From Thermohalobaculum sp039187815 (GTDB lineage: Bacteria > Pseudomonadota > Alphaproteobacteria > Rhodobacterales > Rhodobacteraceae), in NCBI GenBank assembly GCA_039187815.1, contig JBCCZI010000005.1:1-64000 (forward strand): DNA of 64,000 bases, given 5' to 3'. The position numbers were made by a program, and so were the translations under genes. The stretch's first letter is position 1; every line of letters begins with the position of its first letter. The notes below the pieces were generated by a model, which had not been told where the DNA came from, did not search any database, and saw nothing but the letters and a program-made list of their open reading frames with translations. Below, piece by piece: positions 8,841-17,423 of this stretch.

Positions 8841-9604
8841 AAATCGGAGCGGACACCCCCGCGGTGGTCAGCGGCGGAGCAAGCGGGCTCGGCGAGGCCT
8901 GTGTGCGCCTGCTGCGCGCCCTTCGCGCACCGGTGACGATCCTGGATATGGATGAGGTGCGCGGAACGGCCCTGGCAACCGAGACCGGTGGGCACTTTGC
9001 TCGCTGCGATGTCACCTCGGATGCCAGCCTCGCCGACGCGCTGTCCGCGGGTGTTGCGCGTCACGGGGTCGCCCGTATTGCTATCGCATGCGCGGGGATC
9101 GCTCCTGCAGCGAGGGTCGCGGGCCGCAAAGGCGCCCATCCTATGGATCTATTCCGTAAGGTTATCGATGTGAATCTGATCGGCACCATGCGGCTCATGG
9201 CCCTATCGGCGCAGGCGATGCGCGCCGAGCCGCCGCTTGATGACGACGGTTGCCGGGGCGTGATCGTCAACACGGCCTCCGTCGCGGCCTTTGAGGGGCA
9301 GGTGGGTCAGGCGGCTTATGCAGCCTCGAAAGGCGGCGTTGCTGCGCTGACCTTGCCGGCGGCCCGCGATCTGGCAGGAGACGGGATCCGGGTGACGGCA
9401 ATCGCTCCCGGTATTTTTGGCACGCCGATGCTGATCGGCCTGCCCGAAGAGGTGCAGGCCAGCCTGGCAGGCCAGGTGCCATTCCCGTCGCGCCTTGGCG
9501 ATCCGGCTGAGTTTGCCCGCTTGGCCGCTTTCCTGATCGAAACCGGATACATGAACGGATCGGTGGTTCGCTTGGACGGCGCCATTCGGATGGGCGCGCG
9601 CTGA
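8837..9604 (+). CDS. Short-chain dehydrogenase, HSD10 / 3-hydroxyacyl-CoA dehydrogenase type-2 like
   Basis: This 255-aa NAD(P)-dependent Rossmann enzyme shows SGGASGLGEA (cofactor loop), the catalytic Ser in VNTASVAAFEG, and the active site Tyr-x3-Lys in YAASKGG. Its C-terminus, PFPSRLGDPAEFARL followed by VVRLDGAIRM, is diagnostic of the mitochondrial HSD10 group, which oxidises 3-hydroxyacyl-CoA or hydroxysteroids. The start overlaps the rsmD stop and has GGAGGG upstream. Coupling to acuI at the operon head fits short-chain acyl-CoA metabolism, but the natural substrate is not known. Confidence 0.85.
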   Translation: MKIGADTPAVVSGGASGLGEACVRLLRALRAPVTILDMDEVRGTALATETGGHFARCDVTSDASLADALSAGVARHGVARIAIACAGIAPAARVAGRKGAHPMDLFRKVIDVNLIGTMRLMALSAQAMRAEPPLDDDGCRGVIVNTASVAAFEGQVGQAAYAASKGGVAALTLPAARDLAGDGIRVTAIAPGIFGTPMLIGLPEEVQASLAGQVPFPSRLGDPAEFARLAAFLIETGYMNGSVVRLDGAIRMGAR

Positions 9605-9612
9605 ACCCCGGC

Positions 9613-9644
9613 CGCGCGGCGCTCTCCAGCCGATCCGCCGCGCG
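9613..9644. terminator. GC-rich hairpin between convergent genes
   Basis: CGCGCGGCG at 9613-9621 pairs perfectly with CGCCGCGCG at 9636-9644 across a 14-base loop. It sits in the gap between two convergent genes, where a bidirectional terminator is expected. No T-run follows on either strand. Confidence 0.4.
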
Positions 9645-9653
9645 ATGCCCCCA

Positions 9654-10190
9654 TCAGACAGCGCCCACATATTCCCCGCGCGCCGGGTAGCTTTTCTCGA
9701 TGGCGAAATCGAGCGCCCCGACCAGCTCTGAGAAGTGCGGCCGCACAAAGGGCATGGTCTGCACCGATCCGTAGTAGAGCGTGCGCTCCGGCGTCACCAT
9801 GAAGAGCCCGGGCTCGGAGAACAGGGCAGGCTCCTCGATGCCGATCGAGGTCAGCCCGCGCGATGTGGAGATGTAGAGCCCCCATTCCTTGGCCACCGGC
9901 AGCGGCAGGTCATAGCCGATGCGCAGCGCGCTCGCGCCGATCTTCTCGGCCATTTGCGCGGCTCGGTCGGCACCATCCGACGAGACCGCCACCGTCGTCA
10001 CGCCGCGCTTGGCGAAATCGGCCGAACGGGCCTCGAGCTCCTTCAGATACGTCGCGCAGATCGGGCAGTGCAGGCCGCGATAGAAACACACGACGGTGCC
10101 GCGCTCTGAGCTCTCCGTGGCGAGGTCGAATTGGCCGCCGCCGACCAGGGGTACGGACAGTCCGGGCGTTTGCTTGCGGGGGATCAGCAT
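9654..10190 (-). CDS. Peroxiredoxin-like AhpC/TSA-family protein
   Basis: This 178-aa thioredoxin-fold protein has a CPIC pair (Cys42 and Cys45) in CFYRGLHCPIC, placed where AhpC/TSA-type proteins carry their active cysteine. The CxxC spacing resembles PRX-like2/thioredoxin-like peroxiredoxins. The gene probably acts against peroxides or as a disulfide oxidoreductase in the cytoplasm; no signal peptide is visible. The start MLIPRKQ was preferred over the ATG four codons upstream because GGAG lies six bases before it. It is divergent from an AraC regulator starting about 50 bases away. Confidence 0.75.
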   Translation of the reverse strand: MLIPRKQTPGLSVPLVGGGQFDLATESSERGTVVCFYRGLHCPICATYLKELEARSADFAKRGVTTVAVSSDGADRAAQMAEKIGASALRIGYDLPLPVAKEWGLYISTSRGLTSIGIEEPALFSEPGLFMVTPERTLYYGSVQTMPFVRPHFSELVGALDFAIEKSYPARGEYVGAV

Positions 10191-10240
10191 GAGAAGCTCC
10201 ATGGCTTGATTGCGGTATGGCGGTGGGATATCAGAGGTTT

Positions 10241-11032
10241 ATGCAAGAGAAACCCGAAAAACCTGACTTTGACACCGGAATTGCCGCGCCGCTCCGGGTG
10301 GATCGGCTGTCTGCCTTGATGGCGCGGTTTCGCTTGGCGGTCGGCTCTGGCCCCGGGCGGCTGGCCGTCGCGGGGGGAGCGGCCGCGAGCGTGCGGTTCT
10401 GGCCCTTCGGCCGCGGCGTTTGCGCTGCGCCGGATGGCGCATTGGTGTTGGCCGTCGACTGGGGCGGGGCCGAGAACCCGCTGATCGCCGCTCTGCCCGA
10501 TTGCGTCACGCTCGACGCCGCGGGTGATCCCGAAGCGTCGGCCCTGATCGCCCTCATCCTGGCCGAGGCCGAGGCGGCTCGCTGCGGGGCCGAGGGCGCG
10601 CTGGCCCGCCTGACTGAAGTTTTGCTGATCCGTCTGCTGCGCGCCGAGATCGCCCGGGGGGAGACCTCGACCGGCCTGGTCGGCGGGCTCGCCTGTCCGC
10701 GCATCGCTCGTGCGCTGGTCGCCATGCATGCCGATCCCGGGCGCGCCTGGACCAACGAGGCGCTCGCTGCCGAGGCGCATCTCTCGCTCTCGCGCTTTGC
10801 CGAGCTCTTCACGGCCAAGGTGGGGGAGACCCCGCAGGCCTATCTGCGGCGCTGGCGGCTCACGTTGGCGCGCCAGGAACTGGGGCAGGGCGCGCGCGTC
10901 GGGCGGGTCGCAGCAAGGCTTGGCTACCGCAGCGCCGAGGCCCTGACCCGCGCCTTCCGCGCACGCTACGGCGTGCCGCCAGCGGCGGTGCGCCCCGTCT
11001 CCACAGCCGCTGCTCCGCCTGCCGGGGCATGA
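10241..11032 (+). CDS. AraC-family transcriptional regulator
   Basis: This 263-aa regulator has an N-terminal cupin-like sensor domain (about residues 15-165) and a C-terminal AraC double helix-turn-helix (about residues 165-255). The first helix pair lies in WTNEALAAEAHLSLSRFAEL. The second is marked by RVGRVAARLGYRSAEALTRA, followed by the usual F-R-x-x-Y-G-x-P-P end. I preferred the ATG with GAGG five bases upstream over one eight codons earlier. The gene is divergent from one peroxiredoxin-like gene and just upstream of another, so it plausibly responds to redox or xenobiotic stress. That role is inferred. Confidence 0.8.
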   Translation: MQEKPEKPDFDTGIAAPLRVDRLSALMARFRLAVGSGPGRLAVAGGAAASVRFWPFGRGVCAAPDGALVLAVDWGGAENPLIAALPDCVTLDAAGDPEASALIALILAEAEAARCGAEGALARLTEVLLIRLLRAEIARGETSTGLVGGLACPRIARALVAMHADPGRAWTNEALAAEAHLSLSRFAELFTAKVGETPQAYLRRWRLTLARQELGQGARVGRVAARLGYRSAEALTRAFRARYGVPPAAVRPVSTAAAPPAGA

Positions 11033-11133
11033 CGGGCTTTGACCTTTGGCACGAAGGCGCTACACCCCTTGCGGCGCAGGCCAGAGCGCCGCACGCCACG
11101 ACCCAAACGCCCCATCGCAGGAAGGACCGAGAT

Positions 11134-11619
11134 ATGATCGAGACGGGACAGAAATTGCCCGAGGCAACGCTGTTTGAAATGACGGCCGACGGGCCCAATC
11201 AGGTCGCCATCGCTGAGCTCTTTGCCGGACGCAAAGTGGCGATGTTTGGCGTGCCCGGCGCCTTCACGCCGACCTGCCACAACACCCATGTGCCGAGCTT
11301 TGTGAACGGGATGGATGCGCTCAAGGCCAAGGGCGTCGACGAGGTTGTCTGCCTCTCGGTCAACGATCCGTTCGTCATGGGGTCGTGGGGCGAGGCGAGC
11401 GGCGGCGCGGCCGCTGGGATCCGCATGCTGGGCGATGCCTCCGGCGGCTTTGTCAAGGCGATGGGGCTCGACTTCTCGGCCGATGTGGTCGGGCTGCTGG
11501 GCCGGTCCAAGCGCTTTGCCGCGGTGGTCGATGACGGGACGCTCTCGGTTCTGTTGGTTGAGGCCAACCCAGGTGAGGCCGAAGCCACCTCGGCCGATGC
11601 GCTGATGGCCGCCATGTGA
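11134..11619 (+). CDS. Prx5-type peroxiredoxin
   Basis: This 161-aa peroxiredoxin reduces hydrogen peroxide and alkyl hydroperoxides. The peroxidatic cysteine is Cys48 in GAFTPTCHNTHVPSF, with the preceding Pro41/Thr45 of the PxxxT active site. No obvious resolving cysteine is seen, so it is probably a 1-Cys or glutathione/glutaredoxin-dependent enzyme. The start follows GCAGGAAGGA; the open frame upstream is out of keeping with the family. It lies 101 bases after the AraC gene on the same strand. Confidence 0.9.
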   Translation: MIETGQKLPEATLFEMTADGPNQVAIAELFAGRKVAMFGVPGAFTPTCHNTHVPSFVNGMDALKAKGVDEVVCLSVNDPFVMGSWGEASGGAAAGIRMLGDASGGFVKAMGLDFSADVVGLLGRSKRFAAVVDDGTLSVLLVEANPGEAEATSADALMAAM

Positions 11620-11752
11620 GCCCGGCCTGCGCGCCCGCCGACCAGGGGGGCGCGCACCTGTTGGCCAGTGCCCACACAGGGCCAAACCAAAGGCGCCGGG
11701 CCCTGATGTGCCCAATACTGCCTATCTCGTAAGCGCCACCCGGTAGCTTGCT

Positions 11753-11769
11753 GATTTCCTATAGAAATC
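11753..11769. repeat. Perfect inverted repeat upstream of sorting-signal protein
   Basis: GATTTC at 11753-11758 and GAAATC at 11764-11769 flank the five bases CTATA. It lies in an AT-richer 296-base gap before the exosortase-type protein gene. It could be an operator or part of a promoter; no T-run follows. Confidence 0.35.
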
Positions 11770-11827
11770 CGTTGTGTTGGGGCGCGTGATCCGCGCCCGA
11801 CGCGGCCGTGCGCCCCTAGTTCTCGCG

Positions 11828-11842
11828 CATTTGAGGCAAATG
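11828..11842. repeat. Perfect inverted repeat CATTTG-AGG-CAAATG
   Basis: CATTTG at 11828-11833 and CAAATG at 11837-11842 form a perfect palindrome with a 3-base spacer. A further half-site, GCATTTG, occurs at 11897-11903, immediately before the downstream start codon. The arrangement suggests binding of a dimeric regulator. Confidence 0.35.
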
Positions 11843-11915
11843 TGGCCATATTCGCGCCCAAATTGTCCCCTATCGAAGTTCCTGGGTGAGAGTTTTGCAT
11901 TTGGGGTGGTCTGCA

Positions 11916-12539
11916 ATGGCGATTTGCGTGCGCGCCGCAGTGGGAGCGGCGTTTGTGGGGATACTTGTGACGGGCCAGGCGGTTGCCGTGCCCGTCACCC
12001 TAGGGTTCGGATCTGAGAGCGGCGAGTTCGGCCTTCTGGATACCTATTCCGAAGGCGGTTTCACTTTGTTGGTGGAGTCGGGGCTGGAATGGGGCTTCGA
12101 CGACAGCGCGGGAAACGGGCCGAGCAGCCTGGTCGCAGGGTTTGACGGCGAGATCGGCATCGGTGACACCATCTCGATCACCAATGATGATGACCGGCTG
12201 TTCCAACTTCTCGACGTCGACCTCGCTTCGCTTGTCGATTTTGACCTGTCGGATGGTGTCGACCTGATCGGCTTGCTTGACGATGTGGAGGTCGCCTCGA
12301 TCACCGACATCACGACGGACAGCGACACCTTCGCGGCCCTGTCATCGTTCGGCGGCGTCGCGATCTTCACCGACTTCATCGACGAGTTGCAGATCGTTGG
12401 CGCGAGCCAGAACGACGCGTCTCTGCTGATCGACAATCTCGAGCTGCAGGCGGTGCCGGTGCCGACCCCAATCCTGCTGCTGATGTCGGGATTGCTCGGG
12501 CTTGGGGTGATCGCCTACCGTCGCTCGGCTGAGGCCTGA
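11916..12539 (+). CDS. PEP-CTERM/VPxPx-type exosortase-substrate-like secreted protein
   Basis: This 207-aa protein has an N-terminal signal peptide (about residues 1-24, ending QAVAVP). The acidic, Gly/Asp-rich beta-type body has no known domain. It ends in a tripartite sorting tail: VPVPTP, a hydrophobic span (about residues 182-200) and a basic YRRSAEA end. This matches PEP-CTERM and Rhodobacterales VPLPA-CTERM proteins, which are processed by an exosortase and often released with exopolysaccharide. The motif VPVPTP differs from the canonical VPLPA. I chose the ATG rather than a GTG ten codons upstream. No exosortase gene is in the window. Confidence 0.7.
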   Translation: MAICVRAAVGAAFVGILVTGQAVAVPVTLGFGSESGEFGLLDTYSEGGFTLLVESGLEWGFDDSAGNGPSSLVAGFDGEIGIGDTISITNDDDRLFQLLDVDLASLVDFDLSDGVDLIGLLDDVEVASITDITTDSDTFAALSSFGGVAIFTDFIDELQIVGASQNDASLLIDNLELQAVPVPTPILLLMSGLLGLGVIAYRRSAEA

Positions 12540-12543
12540 GCGG

Positions 12544-13728
12544 TCAGCCACCCTTCCGGAACGGGGTCACCGCCAACAGAGCTTCGGCTTCGTTGGCGAC
12601 GGCATTGCGCTCGGCTTCGAGATAGCGCGCGATGCCGTCCCGCAGGCCGGGATGCGAGATGTGGTGCAGCGAATAGGTCGTGACCGGGCCATAGCCGCGC
12701 GCCAGCTTGTGCCCGCCTTGCGCCCCCGCCTCGACGCGCTTCAACCCGTTGGAAATGGCAAAATCGATGGCCTGGTAATAGCAGGTCTCGAAATGCAGGC
12801 AGGGGTGCTCCTCGGTACAGCCCCAATAGCGGCCGAACAGGGTCTCGCGCCCAATGACGTTTAGCGCACCGGCGATCCAGCGCCCGTCCCGCTCGCACAG
12901 GATCAACAGCAACGCGTCGCCCATGCTGGCGCTAACCTGGTCGAAGAACGGCCGCGTCAGATAGGGATGCCCCCATTTGCGGCTGCCGGTGTCCTGGTAA
13001 AAGCGCCAGAACGCGTCCCAGTGCTCCTCGCGAATTTCGGCACCCGAGAGCCAGTGCACGCGGATGCCGTTCTCCATTGCTTTGGCCCGCTCCTTGCGGA
13101 GGGTCTTGCGCTTGCGTGAGGCGAGCGCGCCGAGGAAATCGTCAAAGCTGGCATAGCCGTCATTGATCCAATGGAACTGCTGGTCGGTGCGCTGCAAGAG
13201 ACCGATGCGTCCGCCGAGGTCCCATTCCTCCTCGGTGCAGAAGGTCACATGCAGCGAGGAGAGCCCGTGGCGATCGCAGAGCTGGGCACCGCCCTCCAGC
13301 AGCGCCGAGCGGATGGCATCCTGTGGTGCACCGGTGTTCGGGCGCACCAGCATCCGCGGCCCCGTCGCCGGCGTGAACGGCACCGCTGCCTGCAGCTTGG
13401 GATAGTAGTCGCCGCCTGCGCGCTCAAAGGCATGGGCCCAGGAGTGGTCGAAGACATACTCTCCCTGGCTGTGGCCTTTGAGGTAGAGCGGCATGGCGCC
13501 GACCACCTGACCATCGACCCGCGCCACCAGGTGCTGGGGCTGCCAACCGGTGCGGGGCACGGCCGACCCGCTCTCCTCGAGCGCTAACAAAAAGGCATGC
13601 GTGACGAAAGGGTTGAGGGCCCAGCGGCCGTCTGAGGCCTCGGGCGCCGCGCAGGCATCCCAGTCAGCCGCGCCGATCCGGTCGATCCCGGGCAGCACCT
13701 CGATCTCGAGGGCGGTCGTGCCATCCAT
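12544..13728 (-). CDS. GNAT-fold acyltransferase, DUF482/FemAB-like
   Basis: This 394-aa protein belongs to the DUF482 group of putative peptidoglycan-related GNAT/FemAB-type acyltransferases. The visible family sequence includes NPFVTHAFLLALEESG near residue 40, PLYLKGHSQGEYVFDHSW, and the C-terminal LFGRYWGCTEEHPCLHFE and GAQGGHKLARGY. No membrane span or signal peptide is present. Relatives are often described as peptidoglycan biosynthesis/recognition proteins, but the true substrate is unknown. The gene converges on the sorting-signal protein, with only four bases between stop codons. Confidence 0.8.
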   Translation of the reverse strand: MDGTTALEIEVLPGIDRIGAADWDACAAPEASDGRWALNPFVTHAFLLALEESGSAVPRTGWQPQHLVARVDGQVVGAMPLYLKGHSQGEYVFDHSWAHAFERAGGDYYPKLQAAVPFTPATGPRMLVRPNTGAPQDAIRSALLEGGAQLCDRHGLSSLHVTFCTEEEWDLGGRIGLLQRTDQQFHWINDGYASFDDFLGALASRKRKTLRKERAKAMENGIRVHWLSGAEIREEHWDAFWRFYQDTGSRKWGHPYLTRPFFDQVSASMGDALLLILCERDGRWIAGALNVIGRETLFGRYWGCTEEHPCLHFETCYYQAIDFAISNGLKRVEAGAQGGHKLARGYGPVTTYSLHHISHPGLRDGIARYLEAERNAVANEAEALLAVTPFRKGG

Positions 13729-13824
13729 CGCGGGGCCCCGTGCTGTTGCCCCCGAAGAGGTGGGCGGCCGGGGCCCTGGGTCAAGGGCCCGCGGGTTGCG
13801 GGGCTGTGGGATCTGGGCGTCGGA

Positions 13825-15168
13825 TCAGTCGGTCTCTTTCCAGGCCCGCTCCACGTAGTCGAGGATCGGCTTAGTGATGTACTCGACCGGGGTGCGCAGG
13901 CCCGTCTGGATATGCGTCTCGACCGGCATACCGGCGACCAGCTCCTGGCCCTCGAGGCGCTCAAGCTCGCCCTCGCGCAGCTCCACCTCGACCTTATAGT
14001 ACTGCTGGCCGGTCGCATCATCGACAAAGCTGTCGGCCGAGATCTTGGTGACCGTGCCGAAGAGCTCAGGCGTCGTGCGGGTGTTCAGCGCCGAGAGCCG
14101 GAGCACCGTCTCTTGGCCGATCCATACGCTGTCGATGTCGATCGTGTCGACCCGCGCCTCGATCACCAGGCCCGTATCGGTGGGCACGATGTACATGATC
14201 GGATCGGCGGGGCGGATCACCGCTTTGAGCGCGTGGACCTGATTGTCGTAGACGATGCCGGCGCGGGGGGCGCGGATGTCTAGGCGGTCGAGCTGTTCTT
14301 TGAGCTGGATGCGCCGTTGCTTGAGCTCGAGCTCACGGAAGCCGATTTCGCGGAGCTGGGTGATGGCCTCCTCGCGGCGCGTGTCCATCATGCGGAGCTG
14401 CTCGATCTCGATCTCCGAAATTTGCCCCTTAAGCTGGGCGTTTTGGGCGATCATCTGGCCGACCTCGCCCCGCAGACGGGCCGCTTCGCGCTGGAGGCTG
14501 AGAACCCGCGATTTCTGAATCAGACCCTTCTCCAGCAGTGCGCGAGCGTCCTCGAGCTCGGCCTCGATCAGCGCGAGCTGCTGTCTCAGCGCCTCGAGCT
14601 CTGCCTCGGTGCCGGTGATCTGCTCCCGGATCTGCCCCTGGCGTTCGCCCATGACCGACATTTCGCGCTCCATGGTTTGGATGCGGGCGGTGAAGAGGCT
14701 CTGCTGCCCGTCGACCAGGATCCGGACCTCGGGGTCGAACTGGGCCGCGGCCAGCAGTTCGTCGTCAAAGAGGATGCCATCGGCCTCGGCCTGCTCGGCC
14801 ATCAGGCGGCCGCGCCGCGCCATCAGCTCGAAGAGCTGGCCCTCGAGAGCGGCAAGCTCGGCCGACAGCGAGGTGCCGTCCAGCGAGACCAGCACGGCGC
14901 CGCCCTCGACCACATCGCCGTCCTTCACCATGATCTCGCCGACCACGCCGCCATCGGGGTGCTGCACCACCTGCTGCTGCGCGGTCACACGCAGGGAGCC
15001 GCTGGCAACCACAGCGCTGGCCAGCTCGGCCGTGGCGCCCCAGGTCCCGAGCCCACCGACGAGGACCAGCACCGAGAACAGGCCAAAGCGGATATAGCCG
15101 CGCGCGCCCCACTGGTCCTTTTGCTGCGGAGCACCACCCGGTCCGGGGAGCTGAAGTTGCATGCTCAT
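13825..15168 (-). CDS. HlyD-family type I secretion membrane-fusion protein
   Basis: This 447-aa adaptor bridges the inner-membrane ABC exporter to a TolC-type outer-membrane channel. It has a short cytoplasmic N-terminus, one membrane anchor (about residues 25-48) and a lipoyl/barrel-sandwich half (VQHPDGGVVGEIMVKDGDVV). A long Glu/Arg/Gln-rich coiled-coil hairpin follows (about residues 115-300). The C-terminal beta-barrel carries RAPRAGIVYDNQVHALKAVI. Its start codon overlaps the stop of the upstream ABC gene, so the two are translationally coupled. No TolC homologue or RTX-type substrate is encoded nearby. Confidence 0.88.
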   Translation of the reverse strand: MSMQLQLPGPGGAPQQKDQWGARGYIRFGLFSVLVLVGGLGTWGATAELASAVVASGSLRVTAQQQVVQHPDGGVVGEIMVKDGDVVEGGAVLVSLDGTSLSAELAALEGQLFELMARRGRLMAEQAEADGILFDDELLAAAQFDPEVRILVDGQQSLFTARIQTMEREMSVMGERQGQIREQITGTEAELEALRQQLALIEAELEDARALLEKGLIQKSRVLSLQREAARLRGEVGQMIAQNAQLKGQISEIEIEQLRMMDTRREEAITQLREIGFRELELKQRRIQLKEQLDRLDIRAPRAGIVYDNQVHALKAVIRPADPIMYIVPTDTGLVIEARVDTIDIDSVWIGQETVLRLSALNTRTTPELFGTVTKISADSFVDDATGQQYYKVEVELREGELERLEGQELVAGMPVETHIQTGLRTPVEYITKPILDYVERAWKETD

Positions 15169-17033
15169 GCGTTGTCACCCTTGTTGAGGAGGGAGGCCGG
15201 GTCCATCGAGATCGTCTGTCCCGCAGCAGGCCGCGGCTCGGCCGACGGATCGGCGGCCGGGGCCGCCTGCGCCGCCGCGGCACCGCCCGGAGCCGGCACG
15301 GCGCCGGAGGCCGCTCCGCCGCCTTTGCCGCCGCCCACCAGCTGGGGATAGTTCCGCGTGCGCTTCTTCAACACTTCGTCGCGCGGGCCGAAATCGACCT
15401 GCAGCCCCTTGTCGATCATCAGGAGCAGATCGCAGGCTGCGATGGCCGAGGGCCGGTGCGCCATCACCACGACGGTCTTGCCGCGGGATTTCGCCTCTCG
15501 GATCGCGTCCACCAGAGCCTGCTCGCCCTGGGCATCGAGATTGGCGTTCGGCTCGTCCAACACAAGGAGCGGCGGATCACCATAAAGTGCCCGCGCGAGC
15601 GCCACCCGCTGACGCTGCCCGCCCGAGAGCCGCCCGCCCGCATAGCCGATCTGCGTGTTGTAGCCCTGAGGCAGGCTCAGCAGCAGTTCATGGGCGCCAG
15701 CGCGCTTGGCCGACTCGACCACCATATTGTCGTCGGGCTTTGGCGAGAGCCGGGCGATGTTCTCGGCCACGGTGCCCGAGAAGAGGCCGATATCCTGGCT
15801 GAGATAGCCCACATGCCGGCCTAGCTCTTGCGTTGGCCATTGATCGAGCGCCGCGCCGTCGAGCCGCACCTTGCCGGCGGCGGGCTGCCACACGCCGACC
15901 AGCACCTTGGCCAGCGTGGATTTGCCGGCGCCCGAGGGACCGATGACGCCGAGCGCTTGACCCGGCTCGACCTTGAACGAGATGCCGCGGAGCGCCGGCA
16001 CCTCTTCGCCCGGCGCCAGGACCGCAACCTTTTGCACGTCGAGATAGCCCTTGGGCGCGGGCAACTCGGTCTTCGGCCGCTCGATGGGGATGGTCTCGAG
16101 CATCTCGGCGAGTGATTTCCAACCGCGGTAGGCGCGCTGGGCCTGAGCCCACTGCCCGATCGCCTGCTCGATCGGCGCGAGCGCGCGGCCCATCAGGATC
16201 GAGCCCGCGATCATCATGCCGGGCGAGAGCTGCTGCTGCAGCACCAGATAGGCGCCGACTGCCAGCATCACCGACTGGAGATAAAACCGCAGCGCTTTGG
16301 ACGACGAGGTGTAGCTCGAGGTCCGGTCCGAGGCGATCAGCTGCTTTTCGAGCGCGGTTTGGCGCAGGCGCTGCCAGCGGCCCATGCCGGCCTGGTGCAT
16401 GCCCAGACCCTGCACCACCTCGGCATTCTGGCGCATCGATTCGCCGAGGTTCTCGGCCTCGAAGCTGGCCACCTGGCTCTCGGCATTCGGCTCGCGCGAG
16501 CGGTATTGGTTGATGATCGTCAGGATGATGAGGATCGCGCCGCCGCCCACGGCCACCCAGCCCATCAGCGGGTGAAACAGGAAGATCACGCCAAGAAACA
16601 GCGGCGTCCAGGGCACATCGAACAGCGCAAAGGGCGCAGGGCTGGAGAGCAGCGTGCGAATCGACTCGAGGTCGCGCGCGCCGGTGTTGGGCTTGGCCCG
16701 CTCGGCCGGCGAGACGGATTTCTTCATGATTGCCGTGAAGACGCGGCTGTCCATCATGCTCTGGAACCGTGCGCCGGCGCGGGCCAAGACCCGGCCACGG
16801 GCGAAATCGAGCATGCCGAACAACAGGAACAGGGCCGTGACCAGCAACAACAGCGCGACCAGTGTCTCGACCGATCGGCTCGTCAGCACCCGATCATAGG
16901 TCTGGAGCATGAAAAGCGGGCCGGTCAGCATCAGCAAGTTCACGAACACGCTGAAAATCGCCACGTTGGTAAAATGCCACCGGCACTCGCTCATCGCCTT
17001 GCGAAGCTCGCCGAGGCCTTGGTCCTGTTTCAT
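15165..17033 (-). CDS. Type I secretion ABC permease/ATPase (PrtD family)
   Basis: This 622-aa fused exporter half has an N-terminal six-helix transmembrane region (about residues 20-310) and a C-terminal nucleotide-binding domain. It has Walker A GPSGAGKST, signature LSGGQRQR and Walker B LLVLDEPN, followed by the switch His in MAHRPSA. There is no C39 peptidase domain, which fits the PrtD/HlyB-like export of RTX proteins or proteases with C-terminal signals. The C-terminus adds a Gly/Ala/Pro-rich tail of about 45 residues after the ATPase, longer than in most relatives. It is the first gene of a two-gene unit with the HlyD-type adaptor. Confidence 0.9.
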   Translation of the reverse strand: MKQDQGLGELRKAMSECRWHFTNVAIFSVFVNLLMLTGPLFMLQTYDRVLTSRSVETLVALLLLVTALFLLFGMLDFARGRVLARAGARFQSMMDSRVFTAIMKKSVSPAERAKPNTGARDLESIRTLLSSPAPFALFDVPWTPLFLGVIFLFHPLMGWVAVGGGAILIILTIINQYRSREPNAESQVASFEAENLGESMRQNAEVVQGLGMHQAGMGRWQRLRQTALEKQLIASDRTSSYTSSSKALRFYLQSVMLAVGAYLVLQQQLSPGMMIAGSILMGRALAPIEQAIGQWAQAQRAYRGWKSLAEMLETIPIERPKTELPAPKGYLDVQKVAVLAPGEEVPALRGISFKVEPGQALGVIGPSGAGKSTLAKVLVGVWQPAAGKVRLDGAALDQWPTQELGRHVGYLSQDIGLFSGTVAENIARLSPKPDDNMVVESAKRAGAHELLLSLPQGYNTQIGYAGGRLSGGQRQRVALARALYGDPPLLVLDEPNANLDAQGEQALVDAIREAKSRGKTVVVMAHRPSAIAACDLLLMIDKGLQVDFGPRDEVLKKRTRNYPQLVGGGKGGGAASGAVPAPGGAAAAQAAPAADPSAEPRPAAGQTISMDPASLLNKGDNA

Positions 17034-17423
17034 ACTGGTATCCGTCTACGGTTCGTCTGCCCGGGTCGTCGCCTGATCGTCTCGGCCCCGCTTTGGCGGG
17101 CGCTCGCATGGACATTGCCTGGGTGTCGCGGCCGCGGGCTTGCCCCCGGTGTCGCAATGGTCGGCCCCTCTGTCGACCACAGCCCAGCATGTCAAGGCCG
17201 CATCTTTAACGCGCAGCGGCAGGCACCGCAACCAACGAGGCCTTAAGGTGCGGTCTCAGGTGTCAAGAATGTGTTGGCGTTGCGCCGGAACCGCGTTGCG
17301 GATGCGTTTGGGATGGTCCGATGCTTGGGTTTGAGGCATTCCCCCCGCGCCCGAGATCGCATACATGAATGGCGTGGCGCCCGACGCGCCCACCCCAGTG
17401 CGCCAGTGTGAAGGAGACGGCCT
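17034..17423. other. Divergent intergenic region without recognised gene
   Basis: This 390-base gap separates the start of the type I ABC exporter (leftward) from the MlaC-like gene (rightward). It must hold both promoters. I see no tRNA, no convincing protein and no clear -35/-10 pair. A GAAGGAGA ribosome-binding site precedes the right-hand gene. Confidence 0.5.
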
